DNA of 64,000 bases from JANXLS01 sp035308565 (GTDB lineage Bacteria > Planctomycetota > SZUA-567 > H5-PLA8): the NCBI GenBank assembly GCA_035308565.1, contig DATGGK010000161.1, positions 7,187-71,186 of the forward strand. The letters are read 5' to 3'. The translations under genes and the position numbers were made by a program. The number at the start of each line of letters is the position of its first letter. Within the stretch, counting starts at the first letter, position 1. Under the pieces are notes generated by a model. That model saw only the letters and a program-made list of their open reading frames with translations. It made no database searches and was not told the DNA's origin. Shown here one piece after another: positions 16,924 through 24,896 of the stretch.

Positions 16924-18357
16924 ATGTCCGGCTCGGCCTTACCCGGAAGCGCTCACGCCCAAAAGAATTTCTGGACACGCATTCCGCTGTCGTACCGCAT
17001 CCTGGGCGCGGTGGTGCTGGGGATTGCGGTCGGAAGGGCTTCGCAGATTCCGGGCACGCCTGCATTTGTGTCGCATGCGCTCGAAAACATGCGCACGCTC
17101 AGTACGCTCGTGATCGATCTGCTCAAAGCCCTCGCCACACCGCTCATTTTTTTCGCTGTGATCGACGCGTTGGCGCGCACTTTCATTCCACCGCGCAAAG
17201 GCGTCAAACTGATTATCATCAGCATGATCAACGCGGTCGTGGCCATCGCCATTGGGTTGGGTATTGCCAATTCCTTTAAGAGCGGCGAAGGCTGGCAGGG
17301 CAAACTCAGCACGATGACGCAGGAGGTTTCGGAAGCGACTCACGGCAACGTGGACCAGCAACTGAAAAAACTTCAGGCGGACCGCGAAAAGGCCAAGGGC
17401 GCATCGCTCGATCCGATGAAAGTCATCCAGGGCTACGTTCCCAAGAATTTTGTGGACGCATTTCAGAGCAACGGGATCATCACGGTCGTGCTCATCGCCA
17501 TATTCGCGGGCATTGCGCTGCGCAAATTGCGCAACCGCGCCACGCCGGAAACAGAACACGGCGTGAAAACAATCGAGGATGGCGCGACGGCGCTGTTTCA
17601 TCTTTTCGCGGTGATGCTCGGCTGGGTCGTCGAAATCATCCCGTTTGCGATTTTTGGAGTCATAGCGAAGCTTGTCAGCGACATGGGCTTTCACGTCTTC
17701 GATATTATTGGGCGGTTCCTCGGAATTGTGCTGCTGGGTTTGCTGATTCATTCCGTCGCGTATTACAGTTTCATTCTGGCAGTGGTCGCGCGCTATTCGC
17801 CGGTAAAATTCTTTATCGGCGCCAGCGACGCGATCGTCACATCGTTGTCCTGCGGATCGAGTCTGGCGACGCTGCCAGTGACACTGCGCTGCTTGAAGGA
17901 GAAATTGAAGATTGCGGATTCCAATGCGCGTCTGGCCGCGTGCGTCGGAACCAACCTCAACCACACCGGCATTATTCTCTATGAAGCGGCGACGACGATT
18001 TTCATCGCGCAAGCGCTGGGCATGCAGTTGACTCTTCCCCAACAAATCGGCGTCGCACTGGCCAGCGTCATGGCCGGAGTCGGCATCGCTGGCGTGCCCG
18101 ACGCCGGGCTGATCACGCTGCCGCTTGTCTTGACGGCCGGCGGCATTCCAAGCAAGGACATCGATACAGTCTTGCCCCTGCTGCTATCCGTGGATTGGAT
18201 CATCGGCCGCACGCGCGCCGCGGTGAACGTGATCAGCGACATGACTGTCGCGACGCTGCTGGAACGGCTCGATCCGGACGAAACGCTCGCGTTGGATGCG
18301 CCAGAGGCAACGAGTACTAATGGAGAATTGGCGCAGGCGGCCGACGTAGCGAAGTGA
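16924..18357 (+). CDS. Dicarboxylate/amino acid:cation symporter (DAACS family)
   Basis: A 477-residue inner-membrane secondary transporter of the GltP/DctA/EAAT fold that imports glutamate, aspartate or C4-dicarboxylates with protons or sodium. It contains the serine-rich re-entrant loop (IVTSLSCGSSLATLPVTLRC), the NLNHTGIILYEAATTIFIAQ segment in place of the NMDGT-type motif, and the second hairpin GVGIAGVPDAGLITLPLVL. Between helices there is a charged soluble insert at about residues 118-165 (TQEVSEATHGNVDQQLKKLQ). AAGGAG lies seven bases before the ATG and a TATAAA box is at 16881. The variant NLNHTG suggests a substrate different from model glutamate carriers. Confidence 0.9.
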   Translation: MSGSALPGSAHAQKNFWTRIPLSYRILGAVVLGIAVGRASQIPGTPAFVSHALENMRTLSTLVIDLLKALATPLIFFAVIDALARTFIPPRKGVKLIIISMINAVVAIAIGLGIANSFKSGEGWQGKLSTMTQEVSEATHGNVDQQLKKLQADREKAKGASLDPMKVIQGYVPKNFVDAFQSNGIITVVLIAIFAGIALRKLRNRATPETEHGVKTIEDGATALFHLFAVMLGWVVEIIPFAIFGVIAKLVSDMGFHVFDIIGRFLGIVLLGLLIHSVAYYSFILAVVARYSPVKFFIGASDAIVTSLSCGSSLATLPVTLRCLKEKLKIADSNARLAACVGTNLNHTGIILYEAATTIFIAQALGMQLTLPQQIGVALASVMAGVGIAGVPDAGLITLPLVLTAGGIPSKDIDTVLPLLLSVDWIIGRTRAAVNVISDMTVATLLERLDPDETLALDAPEATSTNGELAQAADVAK

Positions 18358-18362
18358 GTGCG

Positions 18363-19148
18363 CTACTGGCACGCCGTCACGCCCCCGTCCGCAAACACCA
18401 CCTGCCCCGTCATAAAATCCGACGCCGCGGAACACAAAAACACCGCCGGCCCCGCCGTATCATCGGGATTTCCAATTCGTCCTAGGGGAATGCGCGCCAG
18501 CAGCATGTTCTTGAAATTGGCGTCAGCGAGCATGTCCGTGACCATGTCCGTGTAAATGAACGTCGGCGCCACGCCGTTGACGTTGATCTTGTGCGGCGCC
18601 AATTCCATCGCGTGCTGTTTGATCAGCAGCGCCATCGCCGCTTTGGTCGAACAATACGCCGAATAGCCGCGTCCGCGCAGCGCCAGTTGCGAACGCACGG
18701 ACAAGATATGCACCTGCTTGCCGCCGCGTCCCGCTTTGACTTGATGCCGTCCGACCTGTTGCCCCAGGAACATCGCCGCCTTTTGATTCACGCGATACAC
18801 TTCATCGTATGCCTCCTCGGTGAATTCGAGCATCGGCATTTCAATGTTGATGCCGACGCAGTTGACGAGAATGTCCACGCGGCCATATTTTCCGGCGACG
18901 AAATCGACGGACTCGCGAATCTCCGCCACGGAGTTCGCGTCCATCGCAATGCTGCACGCCTCGTGCCCCGCACTTTTCAATTGCGCCGCCAATGCGTCTG
19001 CTTTCTCTTTCTTACGGCCAGACACGACGACGCTTGCGCCGCAAGACGCAAGCCCCCAAGCAATCGCCGCGCCGATGCCGCCGTAGCCGCCGGGAATGTA
19101 GGCGCTTTTGCCGCGCAGGTCGTAGAGCGATTTTACGTCGATGGGCAT
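18363..19148 (-). CDS. Short-chain dehydrogenase/reductase (SDR)
   Basis: A 261-residue classical SDR oxidoreductase. It shows the nucleotide-binding glycine motif as GGYGGIGAAIAWGL, the NNAG-equivalent as VNCVGIN, the catalytic serine in HILSVRSQLAL and the YSAYCSTKAAMALL Tyr-x-x-x-Lys pair, ending with the usual VFADGGVTACQ. Pattern is like gluconate 5-dehydrogenase or 3-oxoacyl-ACP reductase relatives; substrate cannot be assigned. The ATG at 19148 has GGAGA nine bases upstream; a frame open to 19199 adds 17 poor residues. It converges on the symporter gene, with only five bases between the two stops. Confidence 0.88.
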   Translation of the reverse strand: MPIDVKSLYDLRGKSAYIPGGYGGIGAAIAWGLASCGASVVVSGRKKEKADALAAQLKSAGHEACSIAMDANSVAEIRESVDFVAGKYGRVDILVNCVGINIEMPMLEFTEEAYDEVYRVNQKAAMFLGQQVGRHQVKAGRGGKQVHILSVRSQLALRGRGYSAYCSTKAAMALLIKQHAMELAPHKINVNGVAPTFIYTDMVTDMLADANFKNMLLARIPLGRIGNPDDTAGPAVFLCSAASDFMTGQVVFADGGVTACQ

Positions 19149-19234
19149 TTTTAATCTCCGAATCTCAGTATCTGTGGTAGCATTTTCCGCTGGATACACT
19201 CAAACGCAATGGATGAAATTGCCGAGGCGAAAGC

Positions 19235-19777
19235 ATGGGCCGCAAGATCTGGATCTCTCTGGGAAAAGTATCTGAAGATCAACTCAAGGAAGGCATCGGC
19301 GCGGCACTGGAAAAAATTGGCACTTCACTCCTTAGCGTGCATGGAAATGCCGTACGAACTAAAATCGAACTTGTTAACGCGCAAAACGAAATCACAAGCG
19401 ATAATCGCAGCGTGGCGCTGAAGAGTTTTCACCAGAGGCTTCGACTTCGCAAAGGCTATAGAGAAGGCGTTAACATCGACGTGGTCTGGCATCGCGGCCG
19501 TCCGGACGAAGTCCTCATTGAATTGTCAACGATGACTTTGTTCCTGGAATGGTGCTTTCGCGCTACAATTGTTATCGCGGGCGTAATCGCTATCGGTTGC
19601 GCCATCCAAATGAAAGTGGTCTCGCGCCATTTGGCGTTATTGCTCTTTGCGGCCGCATTCAGCGTACTGATGATCCCGTATTTCCTATTGCGCATGGCGG
19701 TAACCGTGGCGGGCAGACTGTTTCTACGCTCAATTGAAGATGTTGTTCGGCACGAAATTACACCTTCCGCAAATTGA
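19235..19777 (+). CDS. Hypothetical two-TM membrane protein
   Basis: A 180-residue protein that I do not recognise. The first 110 residues are soluble and mixed (MGRKIWISLGKVSEDQLKEG, DVVWHRGRPDEVLIELSTMT). Two transmembrane helices follow, about 115-130 (CFRATIVIAGVIAIGCAIQM) and 137-157 (HLALLLFAAAFSVLMIPYFL), and then a short basic tail. GAGG lies nine bases before the ATG. It is divergent from the SDR and stands between unrelated operons. Base composition is closer to even than in its neighbours. Confidence 0.6.
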   Translation: MGRKIWISLGKVSEDQLKEGIGAALEKIGTSLLSVHGNAVRTKIELVNAQNEITSDNRSVALKSFHQRLRLRKGYREGVNIDVVWHRGRPDEVLIELSTMTLFLEWCFRATIVIAGVIAIGCAIQMKVVSRHLALLLFAAAFSVLMIPYFLLRMAVTVAGRLFLRSIEDVVRHEITPSAN

Positions 19778-19860
19778 CTTTGACCAATATAATTCGCTAT
19801 CTGAAATGGAAAGCGCTCACTTTGGATTGCCATCGTCGTCCGTTTCGTCGATGAATTTCT

Positions 19861-20028
19861 TTAACGCTGAAGCGGCTCCGGATTCAAAAGCGCCCCCCAA
19901 AGCTCAACTTTTTTCGGAATTTCCGCCACGTCGAAATCTTCTGCGAACAACATTTCCGCCACGTCCTTCGCGTCCATTTCAGATTGAGGCCGGTAACGGT
20001 TTCCCTCTTTTACCAATACGAGATGCAT
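19861..20028 (-). CDS. Possible small protein at the end of the glycan operon
   Basis: A 55-codon frame (MHLVLVKEGNRYRPQSEMDA, ending LLNPEPLQR) with GGAG nine bases before its ATG, running in the same direction as the epimerase gene and 66 bases after it. The frame also has TTG at 20064, but an in-frame stop lies just before that. Residue pattern (alternating polar and hydrophobic, acidic helix) is protein-like, but I recognise no family. It could also be a remnant. Confidence 0.4.
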   Translation of the reverse strand: MHLVLVKEGNRYRPQSEMDAKDVAEMLFAEDFDVAEIPKKVELWGALLNPEPLQR

Positions 20029-20094
20029 GTCAATCGTCTCCACGAGCGCGTCGCTATTTCCCAAGTATGTCCGTCATCTCGGCAAAGACAAGCT

Positions 20095-21069
20095 TTACTT
20101 CGGCCCCTCGTTCCTCAGCCTCTCCACATATTCCGCCACGCCCTGCTCGATGTCAATCCTCGGATTATACCCCAGCAGTTTCTTCGCTTTCTCAATGCTC
20201 AGCGTTCCGCGCTCCGGCCGCGAGGTGTCAGATGGCTTTTCGATCAGTTCGGCTTTCGGGAAATGCTTCTTCACTTCCAGCGCAAATTCCAAAATGCTGC
20301 GCGCATTTCCGCGCGTGATGTTGAAGGTTTGATTCGCCGCTTCCGGCGCCATCAGCGCCCGCGCAAAACCGTCCGCCACGTCCGTGATATAGGTAAAATC
20401 GATCTTCGACAGACCGCCGTCGTGCAAAATCAACGGTTTGCCCTTGATGGCGTTCTCAATCAGGATTTGAGTCACGCGCCGATTGCAATCGCCGAATCCA
20501 TATACGGCGGATGGCCGGATAATGACGTGCTCAAAGCCGTGCTGCTTCGAATACGCGCGCGTCAAAATTTCGCCGGTCAATTTCGTGCCGCCATAGACGT
20601 CAATCGGTTCGGTCGGATGTTCTTCGTCGGCAATGGGCCGCTTGAAATTTCCATAGACGAAACTGGAGCTCGTAAAAATAAATCGCTTGACGCTGCCGCT
20701 GGCCTTCACGCCTTCGAGCAGCGAGAGTGTGCCGTCCACGTTGATTTGCAGCGCCTCGGTCGGATACATCGTCGATTCTTTGGCGCTTGGCAGCGCAGCC
20801 AAATGAACGACGGCGTCCGGTTTCCACTCGGTCAGCAACTGCTGCATGCGCTTCTGCACGCGCAAATCGCCGCGCTCAATCTTGACTTTACCGAGCAAAT
20901 CGCCCATGCGGGCCTTCAAAAAGAATTGGTAGTTGCTCGTGAATGGATCGATGTAGTTCAAGTAGGCGTCGAAGAGCATCAAGTCGCAACCCTGCTTGAG
21001 CAACTCGCGGGCGAGGTAGGATCCGATGAATCCGCAGCCGCCGCTGATGAATACTTTCTTGAGTTCCAC
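20095..21069 (-). CDS. NAD-dependent epimerase/dehydratase
   Basis: A 324-residue extended SDR of the nucleotide-sugar epimerase type (GalE/UDP-glucuronate epimerase group). It has GGCGFIGSYLARELL, the DLRVQKRMQQL acidic loop, HLAALPSAKESTMYPTEALQ, the serine patch FTSSSFVYGN and the VYGGTKLTGEIL Tyr-x-x-x-Lys pair, then VIIRPSAVYGFGD. It starts at a GTG only two bases after the stop of the upstream ArnT-like gene, with GGGAGA inside that gene, so it is in the same operon. Likely makes the activated sugar that the operon transfers; substrate not known. Confidence 0.9.
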   Translation of the reverse strand: MELKKVFISGGCGFIGSYLARELLKQGCDLMLFDAYLNYIDPFTSNYQFFLKARMGDLLGKVKIERGDLRVQKRMQQLLTEWKPDAVVHLAALPSAKESTMYPTEALQINVDGTLSLLEGVKASGSVKRFIFTSSSFVYGNFKRPIADEEHPTEPIDVYGGTKLTGEILTRAYSKQHGFEHVIIRPSAVYGFGDCNRRVTQILIENAIKGKPLILHDGGLSKIDFTYITDVADGFARALMAPEAANQTFNITRGNARSILEFALEVKKHFPKAELIEKPSDTSRPERGTLSIEKAKKLLGYNPRIDIEQGVAEYVERLRNEGPK

Positions 21070-21071
21070 TT

Positions 21072-22616
21072 CTAGTCGTCTCCCGTGTCTGCCTCTTTTG
21101 AATTGCGCTCAAAGATCCTCGGATCGGGCGGATGCGCCGAATTGGGCACGGCAAGGCAATACACGTCCCTGCCGCGTTTTCGTTCCAACTCGATGATGAG
21201 CGCCGATTCCAATTCAGCGATTTTAACCAATTTCGTGCGTTGAATCAATAACACCGTGCGGGGCGCTTTGAAAAACTTCTCGTCCAGAGTGGCAGGCGTC
21301 ACCTTGCCAATGGGCCGGTCCACGTCCAGATACCAGATTGCTTCGTTGGGGCTTTCGTTGAACGTAACGAGTGTGCGGCCGTTGAGTTTTTGCTTGATCT
21401 CTGCAAAGAACGCCACCTGTCCCGCCAATTGGTCCTTTTGCGACGCGATGACAATTTCGAAACCAAGCGCCAGCAACACTGCTAACGCGAGTACTCCGCC
21501 AAGTAATTTCTTGCTCGCGGGTTTGGCGTCGATAGCCTGTTTCCAGATCAGCGCCGCCCAAACCGCAAACGGCGGATAAAGCGTCAGCAAGTAGGTCGTG
21601 CGCTTGCTCGCCGAAAGCCCAATGATCAGAAACGCGATCCCCAGCGCACAGCAAACATACTTTGCACCGTCGCTCGAAATCCACGCCTCGCCCTGCTTGT
21701 GCCGCGAACGCGCCCATTCGGCCATGAATGGAATGGCAATCAACCACGGCAAAAGTCCTTCCGGCCAGATTGTAAAGTAATAAATCCATGGGAAGGGATG
21801 TATGTGATCGTTCTGCCCGAATACCCGGTCCCAATTTTCGTGCTTAAAAAACTCTGCAACGTCGCCGCCATGCCCGCGCATCCGGATCACAAAAAACCAC
21901 CAGAATCCAAGCGCGGTCGTCAGCGGTACCCCCCACCAAAGCCCGGCGCGAGCAAGCGCCTTGAAGCGTCCGGTCCAGACCAGGTATGCGACAAACGGCA
22001 GCACCATAAATCCGCCCACGGGCAGCGGCCCTTTCGTCATGCACGCAAGTCCGAGCGACACGTATAGGCCCAGCAGTTGAAAGATAACCCGCCGATTCCC
22101 TGCGCTCCGATCCAACGCGATCAGCGCAAAATACCAGGCCCACGTCAGACACGCCGTCAGCGTCATCTCCGGGATGAGTTCGCGCGAAACTTTATGAAAT
22201 TCGTTGCACGTGATCAACACAATCGCAGCAACCAATCCCGTGCTGAGCGAACCGCCGGCGAATTTGCGCGCGATCAAAAATGTCGCGATGAGTGCCAGCA
22301 TTCCCATCGCCAGCGATCCAAGCCGCATTGCCGTCAGCAAAGTCGGTCCCGCGGCGTGGCCAATCGACCCCGCCGCCGCAATTATCCAATAGAAGAAGAT
22401 GGGTTTCTTCAGCCGCAACTCGCCGTTGAATTTCGGCACAAGCCAGTCGCCGTCGCGCAACATCGTGCGTGCCGCCACCGCATAGCGAGCCTCCTCGGCA
22501 TTGCTCACCGGCTTGCCGCCGATGTTCCAACCGGCGGTTATTAGATAGAGCGCGATGGCCGCAGCAAGCCACCGCAGTGAGTGTTCGCGCGAAGGCATCC
22601 TCGATTCCGCGTTCAT
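21072..22616 (-). CDS. ArnT/PMT-like glycosyltransferase (GT39/GT83 type)
   Basis: A 514-residue polytopic inner-membrane glycosyltransferase that uses a polyprenyl-phosphate sugar donor. Near the N-terminus it has NAEEARYAVAARTMLRDGDW followed by FNGELRLKKPIFFYW, the D/E-rich periplasmic loop of ArnT-type enzymes. About ten to eleven membrane helices and a C-terminal periplasmic domain follow. The ATG overlaps the stop of the GT2 gene as ATGA, so the two are translationally coupled. GT2 would make the lipid-linked sugar and this enzyme would place it on lipid A, glycan or protein. Acceptor not known. Confidence 0.88.
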   Translation of the reverse strand: MNAESRMPSREHSLRWLAAAIALYLITAGWNIGGKPVSNAEEARYAVAARTMLRDGDWLVPKFNGELRLKKPIFFYWIIAAAGSIGHAAGPTLLTAMRLGSLAMGMLALIATFLIARKFAGGSLSTGLVAAIVLITCNEFHKVSRELIPEMTLTACLTWAWYFALIALDRSAGNRRVIFQLLGLYVSLGLACMTKGPLPVGGFMVLPFVAYLVWTGRFKALARAGLWWGVPLTTALGFWWFFVIRMRGHGGDVAEFFKHENWDRVFGQNDHIHPFPWIYYFTIWPEGLLPWLIAIPFMAEWARSRHKQGEAWISSDGAKYVCCALGIAFLIIGLSASKRTTYLLTLYPPFAVWAALIWKQAIDAKPASKKLLGGVLALAVLLALGFEIVIASQKDQLAGQVAFFAEIKQKLNGRTLVTFNESPNEAIWYLDVDRPIGKVTPATLDEKFFKAPRTVLLIQRTKLVKIAELESALIIELERKRGRDVYCLAVPNSAHPPDPRIFERNSKEADTGDD

Positions 22617-23374
22617 GATTTTTGGGCCGCCGCGGCCGGCTGCGATTCTTTCGGCCAATCATAAAATCCGCGCCGAAGGCGCTTCTTACAACGCAGCAGT
22701 TCCGGAAATCCTGTCAGCGCCTTTCTCAGCGCGCTATATTTTGATGCGCCGTGCTTGCGCGCCTCGTGGCGCGTATTGGTTTCGCCGATGCGTTTCGGAT
22801 CCATGCCGCGATGGACGAGAATTGGTATCAAGTAGCGGTGATCGTTTTCGACAAGCTTTAAATCTTTCGCGAAATTCGCCTTCAGCGCCGTGAAGTTGCT
22901 CGCGGCGTCGCTGACTGGGCAAACCATCAGCCGGCGGATTAGAACGTTACCCAACTTTGAGATTGCGATCAGCGTGCCGGCGTGCTGCCGGCGCGCGCGG
23001 ATCGCATTAACCAGATCAAGCCGGCCTTCCTCGATTGGCTTCAAAAGTACGGGAATGTCTTCCGGGAGATTTTGCAGATCGGCATCCATCGTAACAATCA
23101 CGTCGCCCGTGGCGTGCCGAAAACCGGTTTCAAATCCGCCGGTTTGGCCCGACCGCTGCGGGTTTTTGACAGGCTTCAAATGCGGTTGCGCCGCCGTGAG
23201 CCTTTGCAGCAATTCAAAACTGCCGTCGCTGGAATGATCGTCGCAGGCCACGTGCTCCCAATCGCGCCCCGCTTCCAGCGCGGTCCATGCGGACATGGTT
23301 TTTTCAATGCGCTCAACGAGCTCCGGAATGTTCGACGACTCGTTGTGAATAGGCGTGACGACGGAAACCTTCAT
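22613..23374 (-). CDS. Family 2 glycosyltransferase (dolichol-phosphate-mannose-synthase-like)
   Basis: A 253-residue GT-A glycosyltransferase: SVVTPIHNESSNIPELVERI at the N-terminus, DDHSSDGSFELLQRL, and the metal-binding TMDADLQNLPEDIP. Unlike ArnC-type proteins it has no C-terminal transmembrane helices, matching soluble DPM1-like synthases that put mannose or glucose on polyprenyl phosphate. It is the first gene of the operon with the ArnT-like enzyme and the epimerase. The region upstream (23375-23514) is shared with the divergent MFS gene and presumably holds both promoters; I see no clear boxes. Confidence 0.9.
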   Translation of the reverse strand: MKVSVVTPIHNESSNIPELVERIEKTMSAWTALEAGRDWEHVACDDHSSDGSFELLQRLTAAQPHLKPVKNPQRSGQTGGFETGFRHATGDVIVTMDADLQNLPEDIPVLLKPIEEGRLDLVNAIRARRQHAGTLIAISKLGNVLIRRLMVCPVSDAASNFTALKANFAKDLKLVENDHRYLIPILVHRGMDPKRIGETNTRHEARKHGASKYSALRKALTGFPELLRCKKRLRRGFYDWPKESQPAAAAQKS

Positions 23375-23514
23375 GGTGAATGCGCTACATGCTATGCAAA
23401 ATCGACGCTATTGCAAGTTTAGCTGCCTGCGAGCGACCTCCAATTTCGTCAGGCGTCGCCGCCGAAATTCGGTTAGTAGTGTATCCAAAGCATCGCTCCG
23501 ACCGAGGACCGCGC

Positions 23515-24882
23515 GTGCAACCAGCCGAGATTGAACGCCGCACCGTCTCCAAAGTGATGTGGCGCCTGATTCCGTTCATGATGCTGCTGTATGTCTTCAA
23601 TTATCTGGACCGCGCCAACATTAATGTCGCCAAATTGAAGATGATTCCGGAATTGGATTTAGATGACAACATTTACGGTGCGGGCGTCGCCGTTTTTTTT
23701 GTCGGCTATTTTATCTTCGAAGTGCCCAGCAATGTGATGCTTGAACGGGTGGGCGCGCGGCGCTGGATTGCGCGCATCATGATTTCGTGGGGCCTGATTT
23801 CGTCGCTGTTTATTTTCGTAAAAGGCAAATGGAGCTTTTACGCATTGCGTTTTCTGCTTGGCAGCGCCGAAGCGGGCTTTTTTCCCGGCATGGTTCTATA
23901 TCTGACCTACTGGATTCCGGCGCGCCAGCGCGCACGCATCGGCGCGATTTTCATGACGTCGATTGCCATCTCCGGAATCATTGGCAATCCGCTCAACGGC
24001 TGGATTGTTGAAAAGGCGAACGGTTTCGCGGGCCTGTCGGGCTGGCGCTGGATTTTTCTGGTCGATGGGATCCCGACGATTTTGCTCGGTTGCGCCGTCC
24101 TTTTTATTTTTACGGACCGGCCCGAATCCGCTGCATGGCTTTCGCCTGAAGAACGCGGCTGGCTTTCAGCCAGAATGAACGACGAGCGGCTTCGCACGCA
24201 ATCCGAGCACGGCCGCAGGAATTTGATGGACGCGCTCCGCAGCGGCCGAGTGTGGCTGCTGAGTTTGATTTTCACGGCATTGGTGCTGGGCGGATTTTCG
24301 ATTCATTATTGGATCGCATCGGTCATTGAAGAACGCTATCCGCGCGAATGGATTGGCGCGGGAATGACAACTGTGCCCGAAAGCATCGTGGGCCGCTTGA
24401 GCGCCATTCCGTTTTTTGGCGCGATCATTGGAATGGTATTGATTGGCCGCATCGCCGACGGCGTGAAGGACAAGCGCAACGTTGTCGCCGTGTGCATGTT
24501 TATGAGCTGCGTTGGATTGCTGGGCGTGTCGCTGACGCATGATCTAATTTCTGCGATCGCGTTTTTCACGCTTGCCGCCGTGGCGAACCTTGGAGCGCTC
24601 GCACCGTTTTGGACGCTGCCGCCGTTGTTTTTAACTGGAACCGCGGCGGCCGCTGGGCTGGCATTCATCAATTCCTGGGGCAATCTGGGCGCGGGATTCG
24701 GCGGGAACAGGCTGATGGGTTTTTTGAAAACGCGCTATAATACGTACGCTTATGGTTTGTGGATCAACGCGGGCGCGTTGTTGATCGGGGCCTTGTTGGT
24801 TCTCCTGCTTCCGATTCGAACGCGGCCAAAATCCACGGCGCTGATTCCAAGCGAAAGCGGCGCGTCGGCAATAGAAGATTGA
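23515..24882 (+). CDS. MFS transporter, anion:cation symporter (sugar acid) type
   Basis: A 455-residue twelve-helix carrier. The early motif FMMLLYVFNYLDRANINVAK and the loop EVPSNVMLERVGARRWIARI are characteristic of the ACS group, which includes GudP/GarP, ExuT and phthalate or tartrate carriers. Later text includes RFLLGSAEAGFFPGMVLYLT and YWIPARQRARIGAIFMTSIA. The GTG at 23515 has GAGGA seven bases upstream; the frame is open to 23380, but that part lacks membrane features. The gene ends 14 bases before a UxaA-type dehydratase, so the likely cargo is an aldonate, aldarate or uronate. Confidence 0.9.
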   Translation: MQPAEIERRTVSKVMWRLIPFMMLLYVFNYLDRANINVAKLKMIPELDLDDNIYGAGVAVFFVGYFIFEVPSNVMLERVGARRWIARIMISWGLISSLFIFVKGKWSFYALRFLLGSAEAGFFPGMVLYLTYWIPARQRARIGAIFMTSIAISGIIGNPLNGWIVEKANGFAGLSGWRWIFLVDGIPTILLGCAVLFIFTDRPESAAWLSPEERGWLSARMNDERLRTQSEHGRRNLMDALRSGRVWLLSLIFTALVLGGFSIHYWIASVIEERYPREWIGAGMTTVPESIVGRLSAIPFFGAIIGMVLIGRIADGVKDKRNVVAVCMFMSCVGLLGVSLTHDLISAIAFFTLAAVANLGALAPFWTLPPLFLTGTAAAAGLAFINSWGNLGAGFGGNRLMGFLKTRYNTYAYGLWINAGALLIGALLVLLLPIRTRPKSTALIPSESGASAIED

Positions 24883-24896
24883 ATGGAAACGTGCGC

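Noticed and set aside
19984..21075. A 363-codon plus-strand open frame
   Set aside because: Antisense to the epimerase, which has all its motifs; no recognisable domain in the shadow frame.
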